From Hymenolepis diminuta (Eukaryota > Platyhelminthes > Cestoda > Cyclophyllidea > Hymenolepididae): a DNA stretch of 64,000 nucleotides. A program made the translations under genes and the position numbers. The notes under the pieces are model-generated. The model was not told the origin of the DNA. It ran no database searches and was given only the letters and a program-made list of their open reading frames with translations. Location: contig CAADRB010000019.1 of assembly GCA_900708905.1 (NCBI GenBank), forward strand, positions 1,771,161-1,835,160, written 5' to 3'. Positions 28,757 through 42,570 of this stretch are shown in pieces; position 1 is the first letter of the stretch; each line of letters starts with the position of its first letter.

Positions 28757-30079
28757 CCTATTTGTGAGGAACTGGTGAAGTTAGGGATAATAGGGCGGTT
28801 AGCAGATTTTACGTCCATTGAGTGTTGTTTGGCATTTAAGATAGAAGTAAAGGTCACGATACATAGAGAATGAGCAAGCTTCTGAGTCACAGTGCGCAGG
28901 ACAGAAAAAGGGCTTTTTCTTTCAATCGATTGAGATAAAGTATTCTCACTGAAGTTGAAATCTATAAGTACTGGCATCTTATAAATCATTTTAATGTTTA
29001 CATATACACGTTTGAATCCACTCACAAACCTTCTTTCAGATTTGCCATAAAAGGTAAAGTAAAGGTTTTCTAGGATTGCAGAGGGCTTCAAAATATTTTA
29101 TCTCGGTTAAATATTTTTTAAATATCTATAAAACCGATAGTGGCACAAAATAAATATCATAGTTTATTTAAATTTAACGAATCAGTTTATAAAAGAACTT
29201 AGAACGGAAAACCATAGTTTGCTCATGTGTTGGGAAAACCATGTATAGTAATCTGGAGAAATAGAATTGACATTTTAATTGCTTATCTGACTCAATTGGT
29301 AGTAGTTTTAGTCGGTGTAATAAGTTAAAATATTTTACAAATCATTAGCTGAAAAAAATGAAAGTCATAGTCCAAATATTTCTTAAATGCATAAGTTTTC
29401 ATAATTAGTGGTAAGTACATCCATTAAATTATACTCAGCTAAGATTTAAGCACTCACTATGAAGTGTCATTTTATGAATTTGACATTAATTCTCGAAATC
29501 TGTAGTAAATACTATAATTGTACTTTCTCAATTGACTCTTTAACTTACTTAAGTAACAACCAATTAGCCGGACAGAAACAAACTTGAAACAAAGGAGGAT
29601 AGTTATCAGAAAAATTGAGGTCGTTCATATGACAACAATAGTTTATTGTTTTTATAATCCATTAAAACCTTATTTTCAAATGTTTCACTAATCAGTTAAA
29701 CAAGAGGAAATTTGTTTTTAATTAGTTTAAAGACGTCAATGGATTATTTTTTATAAAATAAATCGAAGTTGAAAATAAAACATTGTTCATTAAAAAAGCG
29801 AGAAGATGAATAAAATAAGTAAATACGTCTATGGGAAAATATTATACATTTAAGGATATGAAAGTTATATGATTTATCTTAATTCCACTTTAGTCACCAT
29901 TAAATATAATTTAAATATTATAAATTATTTATCATTTTGCTATCACCTTGAGTGAACTCAGATTATGCAGTTCTGCTAATTTTAGCTATCTCTTTTCAGC
30001 TATATTAAGACTGTAAGCTGATGAACTGCATGTAAGAAAATTTTGTCCTCTCTACCATTCGATGAAAAAAGCGAAATGT

Positions 30080-30277
30080 ATCGGGAAGACCAACTCTTCT
30101 TGATTAAATAATACTGGTCAATAAGTACTGAGCATCGCAGACAAGCGTTTGCTACAATCAAGGCGACGAATCATGAAATTTGAACATTTTAACGTGAATT
30201 GCCCATTTGTTAAATATTGTACACACTAGTCCAAAAATAAAATGAATCAAGACTCTTTGATACCTTGACGTCGCTCC
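30080..30277 (-). repeat. Dispersed repeat family 1, inverted copy
   Basis: The reverse complement of this stretch follows 42308-42508 closely. Shared blocks include GAGCGACGT.AAGGTATCAAA, AATTCACGTT, TTCAAATTTCAT.ATTCGTC, a GCTTGTCT.CGATG block and a 20-nt block TATTATTTAATCAAGAAG-like. It is one of four recognisable copies. It lies in opposite orientation to the others, as expected of a transposed element rather than a local duplication. Confidence 0.65.
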
Positions 30278-31164
30278 CAGAATCCTCTCCCCTTTATCAT
30301 CTGTTGAACTTAACGTCATTTGATGTCAGTTATTTCTCATATTTTATAACTGTAAAAATTTTTACTATGTAATACTGTGAGTAACGATAATAAGTTATCA
30401 TTAAATTACTCTTTTAGAGACATCATCTATGATCTTCATAAACTTCGACATATTTTGCAAAATCGACAGTTACCTGGGCAGACAAATTTGAGTTAGGCGC
30501 AAACAAGAATGAACAATGCAAATATGGATCGGAGTGACAGGAATAATTTGAAGACCATAATGGAGTAGTAGGGGGAGATAATTATCGCTGATTAAGGCAG
30601 AAAAATGGTGATTGGGTAGCGATGGGTATTTCGGAATGGTATTATATGGTTATTATTATTTGGCCGAATTGACACTACTCACGCAATGCAATCTAACTAA
30701 TGCAAATCTCTCTGCTGGCAATTATTCTTCGGTTATATTCAGCTAATATTTTCGCATCTACCTGAGCTACCATACAAGCATTGCTGCTCATTGCAGCATC
30801 TTTACTTGATGATTATTAAAAGATTGCTGTAGATTTAGAAAAGACTAGTGCAAATTTAAGATGTTAATTTGATATCTTAAAAATTGCAATTTTCAAATAT
30901 CTGATCATGAATGTAAGGAAATGCAAATAAAATGAGTTGGTACCATTAAACACTCAGCCAAATCAACAGGTAATAAAGCTTTGAATATTCCGTTCTTTAA
31001 GTTAATCAGGAGATTATGGATCAAGTTGCGTAATTTAAACCGTGAAACATTATATTAGCATGCTATAACCCTCATCAATGCAAAAAATTACTGTTCGTCA
31101 TTGCGAGAAAACACTTGAAATTGGTAAGTTTCAAAAAGGAATAAGAATAGGGAATCTTAAAGTG

Positions 31165-31515
31165 AGCATTAAAAGAGTTACTTCATTTGATATTCGGAGT
31201 AGAGTTGCAAAATGTTCACTTTTGCTGGGCAGTTCCCTGATTCACGTTCCAAAATTCAAATTTCATAACTCGTCCCTGGATTACTGATAAAATTCTTCCC
31301 TATAATTTCAAGTGCTTATTGACTGGCTGTTTAGCTGTGATGGTCGTTCCTGCCACTTAAATTCACTTCTTCAAAGGCCAAAAAGCCGCATGATCTTACA
31401 CGACTTTAAGCAGATTACATGACCTTAGCATGGCAAAGTTCACGGACCAGAGTTCAGCCTAACAATAACACAATGAGTGACTTTATGCTTCCAAAATCTA
31501 AATGAAGCAAGATTG
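31165..31515 (+). repeat. Dispersed repeat family 1, longest copy
   Basis: It shares with the 42308 and 43922 copies the series TTGCAAAAT.TTCACTT, ATTCACGTTC, AAATTCAAATTTCAT, CTCGTCCCTGG, GCTTATTGAC, GATCTTA..CGA.TTTAA, TTACAT.A.TTTAGCATGGCAAAG, spread over about 300 bp. A plus-strand frame here (31078-31287) is not conserved in the other copies, so it is not a gene. Downstream likeness to 40343-40376 (ATGCTTC.AAAAT..AAATGAAG) suggests a fifth, fragmentary copy. Confidence 0.6.
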
Positions 31516-33140
31516 TTGATGCTCTGAAATCATAAACAACATCCACTTCATCCCTTCTTAATTTACCCCAAATTGGACTGCTCTGCTGTTCATCATGTTC
31601 AATTGTTTTTACACAATAAAAATTTGCAACAGTTTTTTCGCTTTGTCAGAGATAATAATAGTAATAAATAAAATCAAAATATGATACTTTCCCTAAATTT
31701 AGTTCCTTTTTCCATATTTAGCGTCTACTATTTCTTTGCTTCACGTGGGACATCGTCACTCTGATATTCTTCTAATTTCTAACAAAGGTAAAGACTCAGC
31801 TGCGGGACGTAAAGCATCTCAAAAATTAATCAGCTTGACAGTAATTTTTCTCATCCTCAACGATAATAATTAATTTCAACTTCCAATATCATATGTTGCC
31901 CTACATTTATGATATTTGTCTCAAATATAAGGTCTCGCTCTTATTTGCGAATTGCGTTACTTCTTAGTACATCCACTTAATCTCATTAAAACTTCCATGT
32001 AAATTCAAGTGAACTCAACGTTTCGCATCAGTGTTTAGTTCTGCAATATGATAGAACAATAGTTACAACTGATTCATGCAATGCTATTTAAAGAGAGAAG
32101 GGCTTTAAATAGAAGACAATTCATTTATTAATTTGCCAACAAAGACCATTTAGGCTACTAAAGTCTCCTTCATATTGTGATTAGCTGAAGGATGACAGTA
32201 TTCCCGAATAGTTTTCAAAATTATTAGGAGCACGCTGATTCAGCACATAAATGAGAAGACTACCAACGAAAATTGAATTTATCTGGAAGTACTCCGTGGC
32301 CTCATGTCTAATTTGTCGGGGTTTCGAGTTAAGGTTATTTCAGTGTGTATCGTTTAATGTTGAATAGCTTTCCATATTTTATCATCTTTACATAAATCGC
32401 TAGCACTTTGAACTTAGAATCAATAACTATTCCATGGAGCGCTTATAGTTTATCCAATTGTCATAAAATGGACAAGCACTTACAATGTCTATATGTTCAA
32501 TAGCATGCTAGGTTATTAGTACAATATTATTTGTGAAGACGTGTTATTAGAACGATGAATCTTGTTGGATTATTACAGAAGGGCATACTCAAATCCGCAC
32601 GATGACCGTCAAGAGTTGTCATGAGGGACTCAAGACCGCAGGTTCTATAAGGGTTTAGGAAACTGCATAATTCAAATTTCAAATAAAAACATATGCATAT
32701 TCCCATCATTACTTCTTATAAAAATTGTTTATAAATACGTTAATTGATTTCTAAAATGGCAAGTTCCTTCTTTATCAACCCGCATACTTTATTCAAGTAT
32801 TATTACTTTTTATAAAATCAAATTAATAGGTACTCTCATAAAATTTTTTATTTCCACGTAGTCTAGTCTTGTTCGAATTCGGCCGTGTTGATCTTTTTGA
32901 TTCTTAATTGAGAGAGTCTAATATTTTATCACATGAGTTTCTGAAAATTAAAGATACTAATGTTTTTAAAGAGATGCTGAAGTTTACGATAGCATTATCT
33001 GAAACGCTCATTTGGATGATGACTACTGGCTAAAGTAAATTGATCAAAATTCGATTCAAAACTTATTGGACATTCTGGAGTCTTGCTTCTTAAGATAACA
33101 ATGTTAAGCTTTTGTTTGTTTGTGTGTGTCGATGGTGCAG

Positions 33141-33203
33141 TGCAAATCTACCAAGTTGGTGGTAGCGAGATCAATGTCCATTGGTACGCATCCAACGGTG
33201 TGG
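33141..33203 (+). other. Weak exon-like island 1 (63 nt)
   Basis: A GC-richer stretch follows a T/G-rich tract ending in CAG and is followed by a strong donor (G|GTGAGT). In phase 1 it reads QIYQVGGSEINVHWYASNGV; a second frame is also open. I recognise no family. It is reported because its outgoing phase matches the incoming phase of islands at 34775 and 39386, which could make them exons of one gene with long introns. Each may still be chance. Confidence 0.2.
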
Positions 33204-34774
33204 GTGAGTAACTGTTCTGGTTAATTCTGGTCGGAAAGAAAGGTAGAAGCATGCAAATTTCTCATAAGAGTGGCTCCTTCGCTCTCTCCAAGTAAAGCGT
33301 TTATCCTGATGGGTTTGGGAGCTAAGGTCTTACAGCTTTTTGGAAAAATATTATGGTAGTATTATGAAAAATATTTGGAAATACCTTAAAAAATATACGG
33401 ATTTGGTTATGATTATTTCGACATATAGTGCTTCAGAGAAAAGGTTTATCAAGTGCGTTATTGCTGCTTTCTTCCAAATATTAATATTTTGTGTGTTTAG
33501 AGGGTTTTACTAGCACCTAGGCATATCATCCGACTCCTACTTATTTTGCATCTACGTCATCTATTTTCTACCCATCCTTGTAACGACAACATGATAGAGG
33601 GAGAAGTCAATTGCAACTGGCAGGCTTATTAGTAGGAATCTTCAGGGAGGGAAGAGAATGGACCAAGAGGGACAGAGGTAATTGATTAAGAAAATTGGAG
33701 AGAAAAGTTTATTCCGGGAAAAATTAATTATGACTAGAAATCACTATATAGACATTATTTGTGCTTCTATTGCATACTCGTGCTCTTAAGTTGGTGAATA
33801 AGTTATCTACTCTGACCCAAAAGACTTTGCGATAAATTTTCTCAATTTTTCTATTACTCATGGGAGTATTCGCTATTAATAGTTGTCTTAATCCAGACAT
33901 TCATAAAAATAGGCACGTCTGGCTATCTCATGATTCAATTTACGCTTATTTAAATTTCTGATACCTAGACCGAATTCATTTACCACATAACCGGTGCTAT
34001 TTTAAATTGTATTATTTTCTTACAATTTAAAAAATAATGCTTCCCAAAATCGAAAAGGGAATTTGGTCTGAACAGGTGCATAATTTTAGAATTTGCACCC
34101 GCACATTAATGAAGTTTCTCATCGCTTTTAATATCGATGTCACAGAATGAATCGAAATCTGGTTGCAGACATACTTGTTCAGAGCGAGATAAGCGATTTT
34201 AATCGAATATCTATTTTAAATATCGCTGCTCCAAGATTTTAAATAAATATTTTACCTTAGCCTTCTGACATTTTGTATATATTCATCCAATTTCCAGATT
34301 ACAAATTGCTCATTGTCGGCACTTCTGACTGTCCAAAATTTGCGCTACCGACAGATGTTTTATTTAGTAATTTCCCTTTATCAGAGATCAGAAAATATAA
34401 CAAGATGTTAATTTAATCATATTTCATCACAATTCTCTTTGATTATTTAGAACTAAATTAGCTTATATTAGTGAAATGTTGGTATTCAGAAAAAAATTTA
34501 TTAGAAGTCCTTCCCTAGCAGATGTCGAAAATCAAATTCCTTTCTAAAATGACCATCTTTATAATATTCTAGATAATTTTATTGGCATTTACCCTATAAT
34601 TCCAAATGCAAATACACAAATATTTCTTCCCCTTCCTCTTTTAAAATACATTTTCTTGACGGCAGAAATAACGCAAAACCAACTTAAATCCAGTGCTTCT
34701 TATCCCAGCGCCAGGCCACAAATGCTTATTTTCTCCGTTAATTAGTACCCAAAAAAAAATATTTAAATTTTCAG

Positions 34775-34831
34775 ACCATCTTCATGCAAGAGTGGTCGTG
34801 ATGTACGTACAACGAGGGAACTGTTTTGGCC
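34775..34831 (+). other. Weak exon-like island 2 (57 nt)
   Basis: It is preceded by an A/T-rich tract ending TTTTCAG and followed by GTAAGA. The phase 1-in, phase 1-out reading is HLHARVVVMYVQRGNCFG. No known motif. Its frame is compatible with islands 1 and 3, but no start or stop exon was found. Confidence 0.15.
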
Positions 34832-35658
34832 GTAAGATGCGAGACATAAATCGGCACTTGGAACAGGAAATGTAGAGGAACCAGAAAGGCGTCTTAAACA
34901 CCTCAATACCGCGCACTCATGCATCAACAAGCTGCTCAAAGGAAGAACATCGCTATCACCGTCACCTCCTTTAACTTACTCATTTACTTGTTATGATAAT
35001 GACTCACCGGAGCTGCTGCTGATAAATATGAGTGGCGGCTTAGATGAATCAGATAAATAAAAGATAACTTACCAAAATAAGACAACCGACATTGGGGATA
35101 AAAGAAATACGAAGGTCTTTTATTTGAATTATGAGGCAGTCAGGTGCAGCTATCTGAATTTAAAATAAACAAACTGATCAAAACAAAGTATGTAAGTAAT
35201 GTCAAAACAATTTCAAATAGGAAAGTAGAGATAGATTTTTTTAAACAAAATAAGCATATCTCATTACAATTTTAGAATAAAATAAAAAATTAAGTAATAA
35301 ATGAAAAAGATGATTTTTGATAAATTTTAAATAGCATCGGGATTATTTTCCGAAAATTATCTTTATGCAAAGCCTTATAAAAGAGTAAGAGTGCGAGCAC
35401 TTAGATAAAGATCATCGGATTGAAATAAAAGAGCAATCAAGTCAGGTAAAATCATTTTTATCCAATTCAAAATATTCACTTATTTACTGCAATAATTTAT
35501 TCGCTTAAGGTGAATTATATTTTCTATCTATCGGAATTTAAATTTTCGTTAAACTGCGAATTTTCAACCTGTTTATAATAATCAGCATTAAAAATGAAAC
35601 CCTCTAGACATGCGCGATTTTCTTATCAAAATTTTACCACTTCAACTTTGTCGTTGCA

Positions 35659-35880
35659 TAAAAAATCTCCAAACCCATTAAGAGAAGTGCTCACAACACT
35701 TGACTGGAGTAGAAGAAAGATGCTTTGTTATCAATGTCACATTCCACTACCTATCTTGTTGATCAAAAGTAACCAGGACAGTTAGCCACCCCCATCACTA
35801 AATGTGCACCGATGGATCTTGTCTCATAAACTCTAACTTGGCAAACGTGTACCTTGACCACTATGTCACCATGCATGTTC
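35659..35880 (+). repeat. Dispersed repeat family 2, copy 2
   Basis: It aligns end to end with copy 1 (22381-22603), including the ACTTGACTGG-like start, CTTGTTGATCA (shared exactly with copy 4), the GTTAGCCAC and CATCAC blocks, TGTGCACCGAT, and a second half ending at GTCACCATGCATG. The 35594-35785 frame crosses the element and is not a gene. Confidence 0.5.
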
Positions 35881-36729
35881 ATGTATTCACCATTGAAGAT
35901 ACAATAAATCATATTGATTGACTGGAAGCTGTGCAATAAAACTTAAGGATACTTAATGTCTTTTTACTTCAATAACAATAGTATTTTTCACTGATCTGCT
36001 CCATTCCCTCCTATCTTCAAATGCGACCTCCAGCCCATCTATTATAACAATGAAGGGCGCTTTCTATTCAGTTATTCCCTGCTAATATACAGTATTCGGG
36101 TAGTAACATAAAGCTGTCACCGCTGATATGACCATATGTACTTGAATAATCAAGGCTGCCCGATGAGATATATTGACACTACGGTTGTTCAGACCCTAAA
36201 AAAGAATAGAGAAGACTTGTACCTCAATGGCGATTTTTTTCGTCAATTTATACGGTTGCACATAGTATTAGCCGATTTCATTTCCAGTACTTAACATGAA
36301 AGTACGGTAATCAAAAGATTCAGTCTTGGAAACACGAATTCCTTACACCGATTTTTTTATAAATTCTACTCGGATGTCGAAAATATTCGATTTTCTCCAT
36401 TTCCAATAGTAAAATAGGTTAAGCTTTCCTAAAATTCTTTTAATATTTTAGAGTTTATAGAGAAAGTTGTTAGATATTTTCTTCATCGCTTCAATCAAGT
36501 TCATTTTCACTTTTAGAAACATGACAAAGAGAGTCATTCACTTTACTTCGTCTATTATTTCTCTTAAAAATCTTAAGTGATAAAAATGCTTTCGTGCTGC
36601 TAAACTGATGTCCGTGCATGCTCGCTTTACTCATTCCCTCATCAGAACTCTATGTGAGAAGAAATAAAACACAGTTAGAGAGTGAGAAGTACACGGTGAG
36701 TCAAAGTGAAATCGGAAAGCAGGAGTAAG

Positions 36730-36950
36730 TGAGTGATGGAAGTTTGTTAATATTAAAAAAGGTTCCTCCTTCAGCCCGTTCGCTATTCAAAAGCCGCAGA
36801 TACTTGACGGCGGCCGCATCAGACATTTTCCTTGAGTCTCTGCTTTCATTGATCATTCTCTCACTCTTTCTCTCCCTCCTTTGTTTTTGTGACATGAGGG
36901 ATAAAATCGCCGCCCCTTCGTGGATTGAAATGTACCCACCACGATGAGTC
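36730..36950. promoter_or_regulatory. GC-richer island with a NotI-type motif
   Basis: Much richer in G and C than its surroundings, with GCGGCCGC near 36811 and further CG dinucleotides (CGCCGCCCC near 36909). The plus strand ends in a long pyrimidine tract (36840-36890). Frames are open on both strands (72 and 83 codons), which is typical of composition rather than of a gene. It may be a promoter, 5' UTR or enhancer. No gene body could be attached to it. Confidence 0.25.
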
Positions 36951-39385
36951 ATTTCTAAGCTTTGCTCGAAAATTTAATGGGTGTCACTTTGTTGTTTCTG
37001 CAATGTGCGGATTTACTTAAATGGGAAGGAAAATTCGAAGGAAAGATTTTTACCCCTCTGCACTTAAATTACTGTTGTCCTGAAAACTTGAAATAAATGA
37101 AAATTTAAAATGAAATGCGTTTATCTGGACAAGTCAACGTTATTCTTTTTTGTTCTAAAAAAAGTTGAAATGCAGGGTTGTTCAGGGGACGGTTATTATA
37201 ATTATTATTCAAATTCTCTTTTTTGAACTTTCTTGTCAAAAAAATATTCACCTGATATCAGCTAGCTACTCTTGACTATCAGAAGAGGCAGGTCTATCAA
37301 GATGACATGGCCAATCACTCCATTAAATCCTACGATGACGAACATAAGTTTATCCAAGAATCTATGACCTAATTCCCCATATTTGACCCCCGAAATAACA
37401 GTTAATTAGAAGTAAAAGGATAATACTTAATTCAAATGAGGTAGAAATTGTAAATGTCCTGACTTTCTACAACTTTTACCTTCCACTTTCCTTCATCAAT
37501 TTTAAATTGCTTTACTGTTCCCATGCTGTCTCTTATAAAAGTCGTGAATTTTCTGCTTTTAATTTTGGACAATAATTTCTAATTTTATATTTATATTATG
37601 CTCAGACTTTAATATAAACGTTAAACATTATGAAATAGTAATAAACTACTTGAGAAAATCTAGAGTGACTTAGATCTCTCAAAATAGAAGGCCGCAAAAC
37701 CTAACTTACCGATTTTTTTTAAAAAAGATTGTCGCTAATCATGTCTGCATTAAATCAAATTAACTTTACTTTTTTAACTACTCTGGGTGAGGGAGACAAT
37801 GCGTATACCACATATCGAATTTCAACTAATTTTATATAAGCCATATTTCATTCCGACAACAACTACCATTTTCACTGAATATGCCTTTTTTTATCATATG
37901 AGTTTAGTATCATTTATTACAAAAACTAATTTTCATTTGCCCCGATCAGGTAATCCAGTGAATTTTGTGCTGTATTTAACCATAGCTTATTGGAGAATCC
38001 CAAAATATGCTCTTGCAAGGCAGAAACTAAATTTGCTCAAGATTTCAACGAAGTTAAAAATTATGGTCTCAGGATAAAAATTAATAAGGGTTCAAAATAC
38101 AGAAAAGAAATATGAAAATATTCAATGAATAAATTTTTTTCATATTTTCTTCACCCTTCGATGATTTTGAATCCAGAAATGTTACAATTTTTTTAGATGG
38201 GATTCTAGATTGGAATTCTGCCTGTGTTTAGTCAGAAATGATGTTGATTGAGTTCATTTGTCGAATTTGTTACATTTAGAGAGTTAATGGAATCGGAAAT
38301 TGCGCTGAATCAGCCACAATCCGGAATTTAAGAACTGAAAGTTTTAGAAATTGTTAGAAGTAGCTTTTCCACTGGCATGGAATTAACGTTGAATGAAATT
38401 TTAGTCGCAAGTTCTTACTGAAAACTCAAACATTTTAATGAAAAGCGCCCTTCATAAGTTTTAATTCTCATTCCATTTACACCAACCAAAGGTAAAATTT
38501 CACTTTCATGCCAAATGTCTTATTAAATCTCTCTTTTCTTCCTTTCTTTCCGTTTGTTTCAAATGCCCAAATGATAATTTCCGTTTAATTGCTTAAATTA
38601 TCATTTTATTCAAGTACGTATTTGTGAACCTAGCGGCTCATATTACTGAGTGATCGAGACGCAAATCCCTATTTTAAAAGTTAAATTATTTAATTATAAA
38701 TAAGCACGAACATGGGGGAATTTAAACACAGCATGAGGTTTTACCTGAATCGCGGACGACACATAATCGTTGGCTCCCTGTTCCTTAAGGTTTTTAGAAG
38801 GCAATACACTGTTACAAATGCCATAGTGTTGTTATTATTATACTGGGTTTAATCAATTACCAAAGTTCCTCCGGCAATACTTAAAATGGGAAAGGTATTC
38901 CTTCTTAAACTTTAATTCAGCATACTTATAAATAGAGTATTCGATGAGGTAATATAGGTTTTTATTATCCATTTTCTGTATTTAAACGAACACTGCCAAA
39001 CATATCTGCGATAATTTGAATTTGCAGATTTCCAAGCAAAATTGCAAGGCAAGAAGATAAACAATGAGTATATATCTTGTTCATTTCTCATTTTGCCCAC
39101 AAATTAAATACTTTAGCCGTTTATATATCGAATCCGTTTAATTCAAATGATTAGCAGTCATTAACAGAAAAAGTTCAAAAACAGCGCTCAGGAGTTTTCG
39201 CAAATTTGAAATTACTAATTCCATTCTACACAGTGTTTGTTAAATATGGGCGAAAAATTATAAATAATGTGAAAATAAGATTTCGGTCTCCTGGGTAGCA
39301 AATAATGCAATCATATTCAAAATTACTGGTATTTACACTGGACTTTCTTTGCAAATATTTCTAAATTTCCCCTACTGTGAATCAG

Positions 39386-39495
39386 CTCTACCTTACTGTT
39401 CGATTCAGCACCAAGACTCCCCCTCTGGCCCCAAGACCCTCCAATCAAGTAACCTGAACTGCACCAAATACGAGACACCCGCCGCTATCAGCTCG
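39386..39495 (+). other. Weak exon-like island 3 (110 nt)
   Basis: C-rich sequence preceded by TTTCCCCTACTGTGAATCAG and followed by the donor G|GTGAGT. Only one frame is open, entering in phase 1 and leaving in phase 0, beginning LPYCSIQHQDSPSGPK. It is the most coding-like of the three islands. I recognise no domain. Confidence 0.25.
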
Positions 39496-42256
39496 GTGAG
39501 TCATTTTGTGCTGGCTAATCGACCCTTTGAAGTCGTTGTTCATATTTACCCTTATGCAGATCCGAACGTTACGCCAAGGCATCCACTTTTGCACCCACAA
39601 ATCCCCCTCCCATTGTGTTCAACCGAAGGTCTCTCTTCTCTCTGTTTTGTCATATGTTCAAGGACGTAAGAAATTAGAAGGGTGATAGCTCAGCAAAAAT
39701 TCTACAGCCACTTAGATAACTTACTATCACTACTCTTCGTCCACAAGATAAATTTGGATGCGTGAGGAAATGTTCGTATTAAACTACTGAGAAATCCTTC
39801 CACGGTCCATTGGCTGCAGCTGAATTAAAGTAATCAACACGTTGTAACAAATTTGGTTTACTATTTTTCTTGGTTATTTGGGAATGCTTCGATATGGTTG
39901 ACTTCTTTGTTCAAATTCTCATGGAATCTAATGCTAACGGGGTAGAATGGTGCGATAACCGGGACGGACTTAGAAAGCGTATTTCTGTATACATCGTGAA
40001 AGACCTCACAAATAGACACATTTGCAATAAAGCGTCTAATTCCTTTCACTTTAAGCTTCTCCGGGTTACAAATTTCATCATAAATGCCGTAATCCATTAG
40101 GATGTGTATAAACTATCCCTTTCTCTTAGCATCAGCATTCAATATTCATTTAGACACAAATTTTCCTAAGAGCGGCCTTCTTAGTTACATGACTGGAATG
40201 AAATTATTTCAAACATTAAATAAACTATGTAAATAGTATTAATAGATTAGTCTACTGCTAGTTGAGAAGCAACATAAGTTAATTATCAAAATTCGAATGT
40301 AAATTCATTACCTACTACCTTATAAGAGAATATGGGAAACTCGATGCTTCTAAAATTCAAATGAAGTAGAGCTCTTGGTCCCCATAAGTAATTTATTTCT
40401 TTTCGACCACTATCCCATTTCTAACCATATTAAACTCGCTTTCCGTTCCCCTAATCAAATATCTTTCGAGTATTAAAACATGTAATAAACTTTAACGATG
40501 CCATGGTCACAATAATCACTGGTTGTATTTTTTTATAAGCGTAACGAGTTTTTATTTAGGAATATAGAATTTCTACAGAAAAATCCAGTTTCAGATTTTC
40601 CTATCATTGCATATGATACTTTAAAGCACGCTATCGACAGTTAAGACTTAATACTCATTTTAACCACTCTAATGCCTGTTTAACTATGGCAACATTGTTT
40701 CAGCATATTTATTACTATTTCCCAAAAATTTTTAACTATATCAATATAAATCTCTTTTAATTTGGCGGACGATTAGTCTTAACGTAGGAAAAAAGTGACT
40801 TCGAGAAAGATTAGTGCTGAGTATTTCAGATACTAGATCTAGCTCTTTGAAAAAATCCCACCTTTCTTTGATGGTGTGTTAAATGAACTCCCAAGCACAA
40901 CTTAACTAAATCTTAGTGAGTCACGGCTGAAATTCTACTTTATCCGACAAAAACCAACCGCTCATCAAAGTCAGTTGATGTAGGGAGAGAGTCGGAAATC
41001 TATAGGGAGGCCAGACCTACTGATGGTGGCGATGAGTTGAGTTTGTTATTTTGATTAGAAATTACTAGACAAATTAATTCACTTGTGGCAATGCAATGAT
41101 AATAGTGGCCCAGATTTTGGAAAGTTTTATTAAAACTGTTGTATGACTGCTGTTATTAACGATAGATCCGAATTAGACAATCATATGATTTTTATTTGCG
41201 TGTTTTAATTGTAATATTCGCAATTGTTTTATTCACCATAATAATGAACGAGTTGGCGAAGAGTCTAATACTTTTAGTTTAACACCGTGATATTTTCTTG
41301 CTTTGATTTATAAGCAATATGAATGAAGCCATATATTGTGATGAAGCAAATCTAGTATGCGGTGCTTCATTATATGATTTTTTCAGTTTATTCAGCTCGA
41401 TAGTGAATCTATTGATAACCAATAAAGAGGAACTTGTTGTTTGGTTTTCTTAAAAATATCGTAGAGTTTAGAAAAAATTTTGCGATCATCGTGTTCGTCA
41501 GAGATCGACACTCATCGATACATATCCAGCGGAGAGCAGGATGAGTAGAAGAAAACAAGTTCCTCATAGAAGCAGTCCAGGATACAAATCAAATCAAGTT
41601 TTGTTAACACTTTCTGTTATAAATTTATGACCTATCTCAATTTTTATAACGTATGTAACACTTGATCAGAGTCTAGAGGGAAAAATCTGACTAAAGTGAA
41701 TAAGACTGATTGTTTATTAACATAATCAAGAAATAATTTAAACTATTAGTTTGACCGGATTGCAATTGGCAAAGATGATTGAACCAATCACTGATAATTT
41801 TTGAATTGCATATCGCATGAGGCAGAATGTAATTTGTAAGATAACGAACCAGTTGTGGTTGACTCCGCTATACCATGATTTGTCACAGTAATAACATGTA
41901 AGTGACGAGTTGATATTACCCTTCTGATAAACGGTAAAGCACTGTTTTACCTTCGCGTCGCTTACCTTAATGAACTTGAGAAGACTATAACTGTTAAGTT
42001 GAAACTTTGAAAGGATCTAAATTCATCTAATGAAATAAATTCGAAACCTACATGTAAAAGAAGGAGCTTGTTCAACGATTTTTAATCTGGAAATCAGTAA
42101 TCTATCCTTTTGCATTTCATGAAAGGTTTTTCTGTAGAGCAAATCCGGGAATACAATTTTTTGTTTATCATTAATTCTTTGCTTATTAACCACAACAATA
42201 CAAAAAAATTGTGGAAGCAACAGATATCAAATAGCATTAAGTCCAACAAGGGTTAA

Positions 42257-42297
42257 NNNNNNNNNNNNNNNNNNNNNNNNNNNNNNNNNNNNNNNNN
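42257..42297. other. Assembly gap (41 Ns)
   Basis: A run of 41 N. The following sequence is the start of a family 1 repeat copy, so the gap may reflect a repeat-induced scaffold join. Its true size is unknown. Confidence 0.98.
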
Positions 42298-42307
42298 AAT
42301 GATGTAG

Positions 42308-42570
42308 AGAGCGACGTTAAGGTATCAAAAAGTCTTACTTCACTCGATTTTTGGGCTCGCGTTGTAAAACATTTACTTACTAAGCTGATAATTCACGTTT
42401 GAAAATTCAAATTTCATTATTCGTCCCCGGGATTGCGGCAAGTGCTTGTCTTCGATGTTCAATGCTTATTGACCGGTATTATTTAATCAAGAAGGATCGG
42501 TTTTGCCGCAACTGATCATATATGATATTCTGCGGTTTACAGTTTTAGCATGGCAAAGGTGTGATAGGCG
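42308..42570 (+). repeat. Dispersed repeat family 1, copy next to the gap
   Basis: It begins about ten bases after the assembly gap. It pairs closely with the inverted copy at 30080-30277 over the first 200 bp. With the 31165 copy it shares TTTAGCATGGCAAAG at the right end. No coding capacity. Confidence 0.6.

Larger units (their letters stand above)
31516..42256. other. Gene desert, middle part
   Basis: No gene with recognisable homology. It holds repeat family 2 copy 2 (35659-35880), a GC-richer island at 36730-36950 and three short exon-like islands on the plus strand (33141-33203, 34775-34831, 39386-39495), described separately. The rest is AT-rich with no structure that I could support. 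Confidence 0.55.

Noticed and set aside
28735..29091. 118-codon minus-strand frame
   Set aside because: It overlaps a repeat copy at its edge and has no recognisable domain; chance length.
40376..40395. Likeness to the miR-133 seed region (TTGGTCCCCAT)
   Set aside because: Only 11 bases match, no hairpin is evident, and the site lies next to a repeat fragment.
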